Source: Callorhinus ursinus
Taxonomy: Eukaryota > Chordata > Mammalia > Carnivora > Otariidae
DNA length: 64,000 nucleotides
Assembly (NCBI RefSeq): GCF_003265705.1
Contig: NW_020312966.1
Span: 18,923,681-18,987,680 of the forward strand
Direction of reading: 5' to 3'
Below the pieces are notes generated by a model. That model made no database searches and was not told the origin of the DNA. It saw only the letters and a list, made by a program, of their open reading frames with translations. Shown here in pieces: positions 33,947-47,595 of the stretch. Position 1 is the stretch's first letter; the number at the start of each line of letters is the position of its first letter. A program made the translations under genes and the position numbers.

Positions 33947-33999
33947 TTTTTTTCTTAATAGAATTTCTATATTAAATGATATAAATAAGGTTTTATATA

Positions 34000-34218
34000 C
34001 CAGTAACATTTATTGAGGGCTTACTATGGGCCAGACGTTGTTTTATGGGCTTCAGGTATATTAACTTATGTATTCCTCACATCAATCTATGGAAGTAGGT
34101 ATTATTATCCCTTCTTAACAGAGGCAGAATCGGAAGCACATAGGAGAGAGCAAATAATTTCCTTGTGGCTTGATGGTAAATGGCAGAGTTGGAGTTCAAA
34201 TCCAGGTTCCAAAGGCGG
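34000..34218 (-). mobile_element. MIR SINE, minus strand
   Basis: The plus strand reads 'aacatttattgagggcttac', 'tatgggccagacgttgtttt', 'attattatcccttcttaaca', 'gatggtaaatggcagagttg' and 'gagttcaaatccaggttcc': a long MIR in reverse complement. Open frames on both strands here are chance. Confidence 0.9.
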
Positions 34219-35750
34219 ACCACTGCAGAAGCACCTGTGACCTGGTACACCACCAGATACCAGGTACACGAGTATCTGCTTGGCTTTTCGGGACAATGCA
34301 CAGGGCATGCTATCGTATCAAGTCTCCATTAAAATGGTATCTGGCACCTTCATGGCATAGAAAGACTTGGTCTGCTTTCATGTCTCTTTTAGATAAAAGT
34401 ATGCATGCAGCATTTCTGTTTAGAGGACATTTACCCCGTCTATGACGTGCTAAACTATTCAGGAAGTCTGAGATTCATCTGCCTACATCTCCTTGTGAGA
34501 TGAACAGAGAAGAATTTATAAGGATCACTAAGAGCACCCTAGGTCTCAGTGCAGACATTGTTTCTGGGCAAATGTAAAATGGTTTTTAAAATTTATTTAT
34601 GTTTTTCACTTTCTGTGCTAATTTATCATTTTTAATAACCTGAAATTACAAGTCATTTAAATAATAAACTAGTCTCCAAAGGAATTGACCATGAACTGCC
34701 ATACAAAGCATTCCCCTTTTTCTCTTTAAGTTCCCTCGGGGTGAATGACATGGTCAGTAAGCAAAGCATGGTAAGTGCTTCATTCGCCATGGACCTAAGC
34801 GTACAAATGAAGTCTCGGTTTGGCTTAAGCAAAACTCCACAGTATCATTTTTATACTTAGGTTTAGTATTTAATTAGTCAAGTTTTCATCCACATCGCCT
34901 ATTTGTCTACTGAACCCTGCCAAACACACTCTTTGGCAGATGGTGAAATAATGAAATTGCTGGCTCTAAAATCCAAAATCTTGGAGATAATTAGAAGACT
35001 TGATACAGGTAACATTTATTAGTCATGAAAAGCTTGACAGCATGGTGAATTTTTCAACCCACACAATTTTGAAAGGGGAGAAAAGATCCTCTTTTTGAAT
35101 GCCGATCAAATTATGTTTCTGTGACAAGAAGAGAGAAATACACTCCGGAAGCTGAGCTGGACAGCTCCGTCATTTAAACATAACCTAAACAGAGAGAAGG
35201 AAAGAGAGCCTTTATAATGCTGATTCAACTACTGACCTACAACCTCACAAAAATATATGAACCACCTTTTGAAAATTACCTCTGTTCTAGTGAAACAAAT
35301 AACCAGTTCGCTAGGTGGAAGTGAGCACCAAGAATAATCTTGGTAATCACTAAAGTAGCTGCAAATGAAATAAAGTGTCTTCTAATTATTGGCCGTCCTT
35401 CTTTCTTAACATAAATCCTTATTCCTGGGTTGGGAAGGAGCCCTCTGCAAGGGGCATTTTCTGGTTGTAGAAGCTTCATGTTTTAAGATTTTACCATCTA
35501 GCTCTTTCACACCTACCATTCCACATATGGGCAACCTCACCCATATTTTACCAAAGTACATTTTGCAGACATAGCAAATTCAAGCAATCCTGTTTTGACA
35601 CCATAGAAGAGGGATAAAAGGCAGAGCTGTTTTGCGGGATCAGAGCTCAGGGTAGGTCAGCCTGCTGTGACTTCATCATGGACATATGCTGTCTTCCTTG
35701 ATTCAAAAGTATTTCCATACTGAAAAGAAATTCCAAGATCTCCAGCTGCA
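34219..35750. other. 1.5 kb without recognised gene or repeat
   Basis: No coding or repeat feature recognised. Confidence 0.4.
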
Positions 35751-35754
35751 TTTT

Positions 35755-35890
35755 CTCATCTTTTAGGAGAAAAGAAAATGGAGGTTTTGTGAAATTAAGT
35801 GACTTGTGCAAGCTCTGTGCTAAAAAGCCTCAGACTTGATCAGAGACGCCCTGACTCCCTGCATCCCGTTTTTCCCACTGCATCACTGCT
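35755..35890 (-). mobile_element. MIR fragment, minus strand
   Basis: 'tctcatcttttaggagaaaa', 'gaaattaagtgacttgtgca' and 'cgccctgactccctgcatcc' follow the reverse-complement MIR order (CCCATTTTACAGATGAGG, TTAAGTGACTTGCC, tRNA-like head). Confidence 0.6.
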
Positions 35891-36868
35891 GCTCGTTTGT
35901 ATGATGCAGTATCTGTCCAAATTCACCAAACCTAGTGACCCCAATCATACTCTATGAATTGACCTAGAATGACTGCAAAACCAAATAAAATTGCAATGTG
36001 TAAATTTTCAGAAGTTAAGTTCAAGAGTGGATAATAAACTGAAAGCCTTGGGAAGGAAGGAAGTTGGGGGAAAGGGGAGAAGAGAGGGAAAGAAGGGGGG
36101 AGGGAGGGAGGAAGGAAGACAGGCAAGCGTTTATTTTATTTTTTTTTCTGTTTTTCTAGTTGAAATAGAATGACCCTTAAAAGAGAACTTCAGAAGAGAA
36201 TGGCTGACTCTATATATGTTATCAAAGATTGAGATGAATTCTTCCAGCTTATGAAAATGGAATGATAAGCTGGCAAGAAATGAAATACAGCTAAGCAGAC
36301 CAGGAAAGATGTTGGGGGAAAAATTGTAAAAAGCCAGTGAAAAAGAGAGATGTCTCTTCAAAGGTTTGGATATGTACCATTGAAATCAGGAGATACAGAT
36401 GGTCATACTCTGTGAAATGGGGCCAGAGAAAGAGAGAATATCAGTCTGCAGAAATAGTGATGAAGCCATCAAGGAGAAGGGAGAGAAGGTAGGACAGGTG
36501 TGAGTTTGGAAGGGATCTAACACTCCAGATTTCACCTGTTTGGGGAGCCCCACTGTATTCCTGCCTTTGGATTCCATGATGCTCTCCACTATCATTTCAA
36601 TATGGGGGCTACCTAGAATTGATTTGTGAGTAGGAGAGTAGTCTTTACTTTGTTCTTTATTTAAATATGACCCAGAAATTCTTTTTTTGCTTTTATGTTT
36701 ACAGTTTTCTTTGCGTTTACATTTGAAATATATTGTAACTTCTAAATTCCACTTTCTGCAAGAAAAAGAAATGTAATATAAGTTTACTTTGATTCACCTC
36801 TGCTCTCCCCTTTCTGATCATGGTCAATGTCACCTGTTGGTAACAACCAAGAATGCTAACGCTGTTGA
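35891..36868. other. Unassigned stretch with G-rich purine tract
   Basis: 36046-36126 is a GGAA/GGGA purine tract. 36086-36108 fits a four-run G-quadruplex pattern (GGG, 6-nt loop, GGGGGG, A, GGG, A, GGG). Otherwise nothing is assignable. Confidence 0.5.
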
Positions 36869-36904
36869 ATCAATTTTTTTTTTTTTAAAGATAGTGAAGG
36901 CATC

Positions 36905-37116
36905 TTTTTTTTTTTAAAGATTTTATTTATTCATTTGAGACACAGAGATACAGAGAGAGAGAGAGAGAGAGCACGAGCAGGGGGAGGGGCAGAGGGAGAG
37001 GGGGAAGCAGGCTCCCTGCTGAGCCAGGAGCCCCACATGGGGCTCGATCCCAGGACCCTGGGATCACGACCTGAGCCGAAGGCAGACGCTTAATGACTGA
37101 GCCACCCACGTGTCCC
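36905..37116 (-). mobile_element. SINEC
   Basis: The reverse complement has 'gggacacgtgggtggctcag' as head (mutated from GGCGCC), a GTCTGCCTTCGGCTCAGGTC core, GATCGAGCCCCATG, a CT tract and an AATAAATAAAATCTTT tail. TCAATTTT-type flanks lie at 36870 and 37117. Between the left flank and the tail is about 25 bp that repeats the TTTTTTAAAGAT motif, so the tail end is duplicated or filled. Confidence 0.93.
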
Positions 37117-37130
37117 TCAATTTGTTTTTT

Positions 37131-38055
37131 AATATTTAAATATTCTAAGGAATCACTTTGTCTGTTGAATTTCAATTTGTCCCTACATTTATTAGTATTT
37201 AGATATACCTCTATGTGTTTACCGCTATTTCTTCTTTCTTGCAATTTAACTTACAGTTCATTGCATTGATAGCTAGAATATACTTGGAAAAGCTGTTTCA
37301 AGAATTGTACATAGTAGTATGTAATCTACATCTTTAAATAGCTTGAAATGACATATGAGTGATACAGTAAGTAACAAGTGTAGCATTTGCTATCAGTGCC
37401 CACCCATATCCCTGACACCATGTATTTCCAGCATGCTCCAGACACTTTCCAACTGCCCGGGTCTGCGTTTCTGTGCCCAAAGAGTTTTTGGCAGTCCACA
37501 GAAAGTTACTCTTCCTTTGCCTGGGCAGTAGTCTAGAAGTTTCGGGGAATCAACAACCCTAGAGAGAAGCTCTCAACCAATGCCTAATGATTGGCATGAG
37601 ATAGGAGTAGCTTCTTCACCCCTCCAGCGAAATAATTCGGAAGCATATATTTTGTGTAATGTAATCGTTTTTATTGAAGAGATTAAAATGTGCTGAATGT
37701 AGGATCATCAGAAAAATCCAAGGTAAACAGTTTGGTGATGGGGGAGCCCAAAGGAAAGCACTTTGCTTCTGTTGTCAGATATTTAAAGTGTATCCAGTAA
37801 ATCTGATGTTCAGGTGAGCAAACACAGGCTCTTCCTTGCTATACTAAACAGAATTTTCCCTGAGAAACAGAACTCTGGCCTGGAACCCAGGATCCTAGAG
37901 TGCTACTCTTACAAAGTGGCAAGTGTGTAACAAGTTCTAGCAGGAAGCAATGAACTTTTTCTTCTTCTTTTTAAAAATCTGGTGAAGGTGAGCTCAGTGA
38001 ACAGCAGGGCTTAGAAATTGACGCAGGGTTGATATTACTTTAGAATTGGATTTTA
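37131..38055. other. Unassigned stretch
   Basis: No gene or named repeat recognised. Confidence 0.35.
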
Positions 38056-38059
38056 AAAA

Positions 38060-39578
<1,519 letters not shown>

Positions 39579-41620
39579 TTCAGAAGTCTGCACAGGAAAT
39601 GATTTCTTATCCTGATCCATTGTGATGGAGAATTTTTCTTTCCAGAAAAACCTCTGGAGAAAATTGGTTGTCTTTAGCTTCAGCTACTATGACCCCTTTT
39701 CATACATTTTTGTGGTTACATCAATGGGAGGTTGGAAAGGATCACATTCCAAAACTGAAAAGCAAAACTAAAAGGCTGCATATGAAACTATGAATTTGTA
39801 TGTCTATGTTTGGAAGACAGTAGGAGGTGGATAATTTAAGAGGACTTTAAATAGAGTACACTTGAGTCACTGCTGCCTTCTCTTAAAATTTGAAGATCAT
39901 GGGTAGCGGGCACTAAGCTAGTGCCACAGTCCAAGAAAAGGCAATAAAATAATGACAGAGCAATCTAGAGCAAGAGCAGCTATACATGCCTATAGCAGGA
40001 ATTTTTCTAGCTTACTCTTTCTTCACTCCTAACTACTGAAAAGCAGCTGGCTGTTTCTTTAACTTAGTCCTTTGTCTATTTTAGAATTGACAAAGCAAAT
40101 ACTGTTTAAAGGAGCCTTTTGCACTTTCAAAGGAAAAAAAAATGGGGTAAGGTGGCATATTATATGAAGAAACTTTTAAAAATTCTTCATAAAATATATA
40201 TTTTGCAAGAGAAAATTGTGAAGGGGAGAAGCAAATGAGTCAAGGTTTCCTTATTTTCTGCATATTTTCTTGACTTGAGTTCTAATCTTGAAGCCCTGCC
40301 ACATAACTTGGCAGGCTATTTCTATTTTTTTGAACTGCAGGTACTCATGATCTTCTGGATTTCCTCCTGGGGTTTTTAAATTCTGAATTCCCTCCACTGA
40401 CCCAGCCAAATTCCCAGATAACATGGGTGAAGACTTAACAATGCATTTGGTTCTGTAGGACCACCAGTATGGGAGTAGATCCAGATCTGTGGTCTTACTA
40501 TTTCATCTAACTGAGATGCTACATTTTGTCTGCTTTCTCAGCATAAGTGAGGGGGAGATTTGGACTGAAATGAACAATCTTCAATCTGGACAAGACAAAT
40601 ACTGCTCAGCAAGAGCAAATTTCCAAAAGAACAGACACAGTTTGATTGTCCCTAATATGGAAACTATATGTCTTAATTTATCTGGTAAACTCCTCAGTCC
40701 CAAAGCTATATTGAATTCATATCTAGAACACTAGAAGAGACATCAAGAACTCATCTCTTATGTTCCCTCAACTCTTATAGCCAAAGTCCACTATCCCAGA
40801 TAAATTGATACACAGTCAGCTTTTGATTAGCTGTATACATGCAAACATCCTTTGTCATAAATGACCCATATCAACAAATAATCCACGAATTAAATATATT
40901 GGGTCATGAGATTCATTGTGGTATTTTGTCCCCATCAATTTATACTTCTGCTTAGGTAAAGAAAAAAAATTCATATTTCATTGATCCAAAGATGCCTATT
41001 TTTCACATTTTAATATTTCTCAAATTAGGATGCATTTTTTAATTGAGTGATAACCTTTACTGATGATGTCATTTGGGGAGATTTTATTAAAATATTTAAA
41101 ATTATTACATCTTAAAATTGATGTGGACCTAGATCTTAAACTCTTAGATGAAATACAGAAGTTGAAATTTCTTGGAAAGTTTTATCTTGGTAGTTCTAGG
41201 AATGAGGGGGCAAGAGGAAATGAACTTGGGAAGTGAACTCGGGACTATTAGAGTTGAAAGTTTTCTAAATTAACTTTAATATGTGTTTGGTTCTCTTGCC
41301 TCTTGTCAGTTTTTTTGAGTGCAGGGATTAACTGTTTAATTCATTTATTCAGTACAATACCTAATCTATAATGAATATTTGCTAACTACATTGTCATAAT
41401 ATAAATAACAAATAGTCATTCATTATGAGGGGAGTATATCACTAAAAAGAAAAAGAGGGACCCAGCATTAAAATTCTGACTTACCATTTTTACTGACCAA
41501 TTCCATATGATATCATAGCATTATTTTCCATTATCTTGTACAAGAACTTCCTGTCATAAACCTAAATGTTGATTTAGGAAAATGCCATTAAATACCCCTG
41601 GAATCAAGAATTTTTTATAC
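39579..41620. other. 2 kb without recognised gene or repeat
   Basis: Open frames are 81 codons or fewer. No repeat family recognised. Confidence 0.4.
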
Positions 41621-41743
41621 CAGTGATTCTCAAGCATCGTTGCACATTAATATCACCTAAGAAGATTTTTGAAAATACTGTTATCCAAGCCCCATCTCAC
41701 ACTAAATTAAAGCAGGACACCTGGGAGTAGGGCTTTGGCACTT

Positions 41744-41746
<3 letters not shown>
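41621..41746 (+). mobile_element. MER5A-type MITE (hAT-Charlie) fragment
   Basis: Starts at the MER5-type terminus CAGTGATTCTCAAGCATCG and continues 'cacattaatatcacctaaga' and 'ccaagccccatctcacacta', matching the 5' half of MER5A. The 3' half is replaced by the following (AC)n. It is non-coding. Confidence 0.75.

Positions 41747-41788
<42 letters not shown>
41747..41788. repeat. (AC)n microsatellite, about 21 units
   Basis: An uninterrupted AC run between the MER5-type fragment and an L1. Pure runs of this length are usually polymorphic in mammals. Confidence 0.97.
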
Positions 41789-41789
<1 letters not shown>

Positions 41790-41791
<2 letters not shown>

Positions 41792-44215
41792 CAGAGAAAA
41801 CTGACAACATGAAGAAGTGGTTTTTCACAAAAAGATCAACAAAATTGACAAAACTTGGCTATACTGAGACTAAGAAAATAGAGACAAGACTCAAGTAAAA
41901 TCAGAAATAAAAAGGGAACATTATTGCCTGTTACAGAAATAAAAAGGATTGTAAGAGAGTGCTATGAACAATTGTATGTAAACAAATCAGATAATCTAGA
42001 TAAAATGGGAAAAAATGTATTTTTTTCTAGAAACATACAACTTTTCATGATTGAATCATGAAAAAATGGGAAATCTGAATGGACCCATAATTAGCAAATC
42101 AGTAATCAAAAACCTCCCAAGAAAAAATAGCTCAATTTAAGATAGCTTCACTGCTGAATTGTTCTAGACATTTAAAGAATTAACACGAAAACTTCTCAAA
42201 ATTCAAATTAACATCTGAATTGTTCTAGACATTTAAAGAATTAACACCAATCCTTTACAGAATTAACACCAATCATTCCAAGAAATTGAAGAAGAGCAAA
42301 CATTTCCTTATTCATGTTATGGGGTCAGCATTACCCTGATACCAAAGCCAAACAAAGATACTACAAGAAAAGAAAAACTACAGACCAATATCCCTGATGA
42401 ATATCAATACAAAAAATCCTCAACAAATACTAGCAAACCAAATTCAACTGCATATTAGAAAGATTATATGCTCTGACCAAGTGGGATTTATTTCTAGAAT
42501 GCCAGGACGGTTCAACATATGAAAAACAACACACTTAACACATTATCACATTAACAGAATGAAAGACAAAAAACACATGATGATCTCCATTGATAAAGAA
42601 AAGCCACTTGACAATATTTAACACCTTTCATAACAAATACACTCAACAGACTAGGAACAGAAGCAAATTACCTCAACATACTAAAAGTGATATATAAAAA
42701 ATCCATAACTAATACCATACTCAATCAGAAGACTGAAAGTTTTTTTTATAAGATCAAGAAAAAGACAAAGATGCCTGCTTCAACCACTTCTATTCAACAC
42801 AGTACTGGAAGTCCTAGCCAGAGCAGTTAGGCAAAAAACAAAGACAAAAGGCATTCAAATTAGATAGGAAGAAGCAAAATTATCTCTGTTCACAGGCAAT
42901 ATAAATAACTCTAAAGATTCTACCCCCTATAACTGTTAGAATTAATAAATGAATTCAGCAAAGTTTTGGGGTACAAAATTAATATCCCCAAATTAGTGGC
43001 ATTTCTATACTACAATAATAAACAATCCAAAAGGGAAATTAAGAAAACAGCCCAATTTACAATAGCTTCTAAAAGAATAAAATGCTCAGGAATAAGTTTA
43101 ACAAAGGTTGTAAAAGACTTGTACACTGAAAACTATAAAATGATTTTGAAAGAAATGCATGGATTGGAAGGCTTAGTACATTTAAGATGCTGATACTACC
43201 CAATGCAATTCCTATCAAATCCAAACTTCATTTTTCAAGGACATAGAAAAAGCCATCTTAAAATTCATAGCCAAGACGGTCTTGAAAAAGAAGAGCAAGT
43301 TCTCTCATACTTGCTCATTTCAAAACTTACAACAAGCTACAGTAATTAAAACAGTATGTTACAGTCATAAAAATAGACATAGACCAACAGAATAGAATAG
43401 ATCCCAGAAACAAACCCTCACATATAAAGTCAAATAATTTTTGACACGAGTGCCTGTTTTAAAGGGAAAAGAGAGAATTTTCAAAAATGTTGTTGGGAAA
43501 ACTGGATGTCCACATGCAAAAGAGTGAAGTTGGACCTTAATTTTACACCATGTTAAAAAAAATAGCTCAAAATGGATCAAAGACCAAATGTAAGAGCTAA
43601 AACTCTATAATTCTTCAAAGACAACATATGAAAAGCTTCATGATATTGGACGTGGCAATGATTTCTTGCACATTGTACAATTGTACATTAAAGGACACTG
43701 TCAACATCGTAAAAAGGCAACTCTTAGAGTGGAGAAGAAATTATTTGTGAATATCCAGAATATAAAGAACTTCTACAGCTCCATGACAACAGTAACTAAA
43801 AACAAACAACCTGATTTAAAAGTGAGCAAAGGTCTTGAATTAATACTTCTCCAAAGGAGATATACGAATGGCAAATAAGCGCAAGAAAACATGTTCAACA
43901 TCACTAATCATTAAGGAAATGCAAATGAAACCCAAAATGACATGCCACTTTATATTCATTAGGATGGCTATTATTAAAATAATAATAATAAAAACCAACA
44001 ATAACCGACAAATGTTGGTGAGGACATGGAGAAACCCTTGTGCATTGCTGGTGGGAATGGAGAAGGGTGCAGGTGCTATGGAAAATAGCATGGCAGTTCC
44101 TAAAAAAAAAAACAACAAAAAACCAAACCTAACTAAACATAGAATTAGCATGTGATCCAGAAATTCCATTTATGGGATTATACTCTGAAGAATTGAAAGC
44201 AGGGACTCAAATAGA
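41790..44215 (+). mobile_element. Long old L1, ORF2 region, plus strand
   Basis: Reads through ORF2: 'aaattgacaaaacttggcta', 'gagagtgctatgaacaattg', 'gtcagcattaccctgatacc', 'aactacagaccaatatccct', 'agtgggatttatttctagaa', 'gttcacaggcaatataaata', 'aatgttgttgggaaaactgg' and 'ttggtgaggacatggagaaa'. Remnant frames (for example 42966-43193 and 43868-44155) are short and disrupted. A cluster of short tandem duplications lies at 42154-42274. It stops near 44215 without a clear 3' UTR or poly-A, so both ends are truncated. Confidence 0.88.
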
Positions 44216-44590
44216 TATTTGATGTGGAAATACGCATAAAGTTAGGTAGCTTGCCAAATGTGTATTTCTGGTGTGTCTGGCTCTAAAAGTTTATGTTTTT
44301 ACGCACTATGGTCTTTGCAAAACGGAAGAGCTAACTCTAACTAGCCACATTTCATGACTGGACATGCAGGTCTTGGGCATAGGCTGGGCATGGCTGGAGC
44401 AGAGCTGGGGTCCTCTGCAATGCAACGTCCTGAGCAGCGTGGGTCAGGGTCCCCATACTCAGGAGGGGAGGGCTGGATGGCCAGAAGTGAAAAAAATCTT
44501 TTCTGACTAGATTTAACCCAGAACAGACCCTATCCATGAACCAGTGATCGGAGTTCATAGTATCAGAGCCTGGCAGCCATGCATCTTGTC
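44216..44590. other. Unassigned stretch
   Basis: GC content rises at 44360-44480, but no gene or repeat is recognised. Confidence 0.35.
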
Positions 44591-44594
44591 CAGG

Positions 44595-44700
44595 AGCTTT
44601 TCAACTTCAGAGTGAATCAGCATCATGTGGAGAGCTTGTTTAAAACAGATTGCCCGGGCCCTACCCTTGGAGCTTTGATTCTGTTCATTCAGGTGGTCTT
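44595..44700 (+). mobile_element. MER5A-type MITE fragment
   Basis: 'gtgaatcagcatcatgtgga', 'gagcttgtttaaaacagatt' and 'gcccgggccctacccttgga' match the central part of MER5A (AATCAGCATCACCTGG, GAGCTTGTTAGAAATGCA, GGGCCCCACCCC). The terminal repeats are lost. Confidence 0.75.
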
Positions 44701-44836
44701 TCCATTCAGAGAGGACTTGTTGGGATCATTTTCTACTGACAGCTTGACCAACATTGGTCACTAAAGGCCACTTTTGTTTAACCAAAGTAACATCTAAGGA
44801 ATTCGTGTCATGTGTGGCTTCAGAGAAAGCTCTTCA

Positions 44837-45060
44837 GAATCAGACTGCTTTAGTTTGGATCCTATTTCTACCATGTTGTCTGTATGGCATTAAATAAGAT
44901 ACTTCCTCTCTCTGTACCTCAGTTTCCTTAGTAGTGCAATGGGCTAATAACTGTGTCTAACTCATAGAAGCATTTTGAAGATTCCATGATGGAAACCATA
45001 TACAGCTTTTAGAATAGTGCCCAGAACATTAAGCACTCAGTACGTGCAACTATTATTATT
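44837..45060 (+). mobile_element. MIR SINE, plus strand, nearly full length
   Basis: 'gaatcagactgctttagttt', 'cctctctctgtacctcagtt', 'tccttagtagtgcaatgggc', 'taactcatagaagcattttg', 'gaatagtgcccagaacatta' and 'agcactcagtacgtgcaact' followed by TATTATTATT: all MIR landmarks in order, including the CORE region. Confidence 0.92.
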
Positions 45061-47395
45061 GTGATCAATCTTTAAATACTAGCCCTGTTTTATGGTTATC
45101 ATCTATTTTTATAGTCAGATTTGGAGTGCTTTTATCAATTTCTAGATTGTGTTTCTCCATCCAACATCATGTTGTAAAATGATCCCACTAATGCTATTAG
45201 GTGGCAAGACATAAGATGAACTCTGTTTTCCCATTTATTTTCCTGTGAGCAGTTATAGCCTAATTCTCCCGGGGGTATAACTGTGAAAGAATAACTCGGG
45301 TTATCCACACCACCAAAATTTATCCTGCAATTTCATGCAAAGTGATTTCGCATAAGAAAAAAAATGTTATCCTAAAATATGTGCATAAGCTATTGTAATA
45401 TTTGTGGTTGCAAAATGAAAGCTATTCCTTTCTTTTGCTACGCCCTTCAATATTTGCTCAGGTGCAATGTGCTTTCCACATGAACTGATTCTGAAAACTT
45501 ATCGGAGAGTTAGAGTAGTTGTCATTCCGGCCTCTAGTAACTTCTCAAACAAAATCATATTCCCGAAAAATGGTCGCGTAAAGTACCTCTAATAAATCTC
45601 TGTGTGTTTGTGCCTTATTATAAACCCCATCGGCAATCTGCCTTTAAGCATGAGCACATTTTTAATCAAGCGGTAAAGCATTCAGAGTCTAAAGGTTATC
45701 AAAGCTGGAGTTGCAGTGAACTGTTCTGTCCCCTTGGTGAAGGGAGCTTGGCTGGAGAGTTGATGCAGTTGCCCCAAAGTTCTGTTCCCTGTGCGCCTGA
45801 CTGCACTTCCCGCGTGACAGTGAAGAATACACTTAAAGGAGACGACATCGTTTTACTTATACTCGGGCTCCTAATTCCAGATGGAGCGGGGTTTTTTTTC
45901 TTAAGAAAGGAAATGTTCACAAAGTCTATCCGCTAAACATTATCTCTCTTCAAGGACCACACCAGAAATAAAATTATAAGTAATAAAATAAAGCTCAGTG
46001 AACACCAGAAGTAGATTGTATATTTATGAAACATACAAAGAGAAAGTAGCAAATTGCCACAGAGCTTGGGACTCATGTCACTTTAGCTCGGGACCAATGT
46101 CCCCAGATTCCTATTGGATGCATGACCATCAGTAACTCCTCCACAAAGGCAGTGACTTCTGAACTTGAAGAAGTCCACTGGCAATTTCCCTTTGTTTGCA
46201 GATGTATTCTTCAATAAATCACTTGCATTCTCCCAAACTGTGGCTGGCGATGTTTTGCTGACTTTTTACAAGTTTGCATGTGATAACCTAGCGCAAAGAG
46301 GAATAGAGAGTAAAGTAGCCTCAGCGTACCCTTGCACTAGCTTGAAATTGGGAGGTGACTAAGAGGTGAAGCAAAATACATTTTTTAAAGTAAACACATT
46401 TCCAGATGCATATCATTTTATTTCCAAATATGAGATAATTACATCTTCATCTCTATGTCTAGCTATGTGTTTACATCTCTTCCTATGATATTTCTCTCCA
46501 CACTGTGGCTTAAAAATAAATATTTAGACAGAATTTACAGTTAGCAGATCAATGAGGCATTTAGAGCAGTTTGCAAGTTCAAAAGAAAGTACAGGACTCT
46601 GCAAATTTAGTTAGTATTCCAAGTATAATCATGAGTCATCACTGATCTAGAATTGATGGTGGTATTACTTTGAGGGAATGTGCAAATGATGAGCCTAAAG
46701 AGACAAATTAAGAAAGGAAGGGAAAAAAGAGCTAGGGGAGCCTGGATGCTCACATTTCTATTATGATTGAGTATCTTGGTCCAGATGATCGGTATTATGC
46801 TGACTCTTACAGGAAAAATATAGTTGAGACTCGTTTTTGATCCGAAATCTTAAATTCATATCTACGTCCAAACAACGCAGAGTAGACTGCGTCAATGACT
46901 ACTATCCTTGTCCGGTCGTGGCCATTAGAACACAGCTGCCGGTGGAGCCTGATTTCTCCATTCCTGTGCTCCCAAATGCTCTGCCCCAGCTGATGTGTTC
47001 GCCTTGCCCTATCCATCATTGCCTTACCCATTTTTCTCTCTTTCATAGAGCTTAATAATCTCCTTCTCTTCTACTTTCCTTTGCTATTTCATTTCCATAT
47101 ATTTTTCAGGCTTTCCAGACTCAGGAGTATCTCTTTCATTTTCTTTACCTCTCCCTGGACGTATGCTCTATTCACAGCACAGACCAAAATCCTTCCATGA
47201 ACACCCACCCCACCACCCTCCCAACCTTACAAAAAGCAGCCAGCTACATCTTGTACAATAATATTTTTTTAAATGTGGAGCCAGAGATGATTATTACTTT
47301 TTGCCAGTGACCTGGCTTAATAATGAAAGGCTTTATACATGCTAACAATGAAGACTTTTTCCCCCGGTAACAATTTTAAATAAAGCCACTGAATT
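45061..47395. other. 2.3 kb free of recognised recent transposons
   Basis: No gene is assigned. 45160-45930 has non-repetitive, moderately CpG-containing sequence (for example around 45560, 45630 and 45800-45900) and could be conserved non-coding DNA. The 110-codon open frame at 45604-45936 shows no domain and no convincing splice structure. The 79-codon minus frame at 46807-47046 is likewise unconvincing. Confidence 0.4.
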
Positions 47396-47595
47396 GAGGT
47401 ATTTTGTTTTTACAGCTGGAAGGGGTCTCTGTGACTATTCAGTCTCACACCTTTATTTAATAGAAGAGAAGCCTAAAGCCCGGAGAGGCAAAGTATCTTA
47501 TCTCTGTGTGGCAGAAGCAGGGCTGTGAGCAAGTACCCGGGCGCCCAGGTAGGCTCTTCCCGCTGTTCCACTGAGCCTCTCTGAACCTGGCTGTC
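47396..47595 (-). mobile_element. MIR-like or related ancient SINE fragment
   Basis: 'acagctggaaggggtctctg', 'gaagcctaaagcccggagag', 'gtggcagaagcagggctgtg' and 'ccgctgttccactgagcctc' follow the layout of the old repeat carrying 'gagctggaagggacct', 'cagagaggttaag' and 'ccactacaccacgctgcctc'. The exact family (MIR or another ancient SINE/LINE tail) is not settled. Confidence 0.5.
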
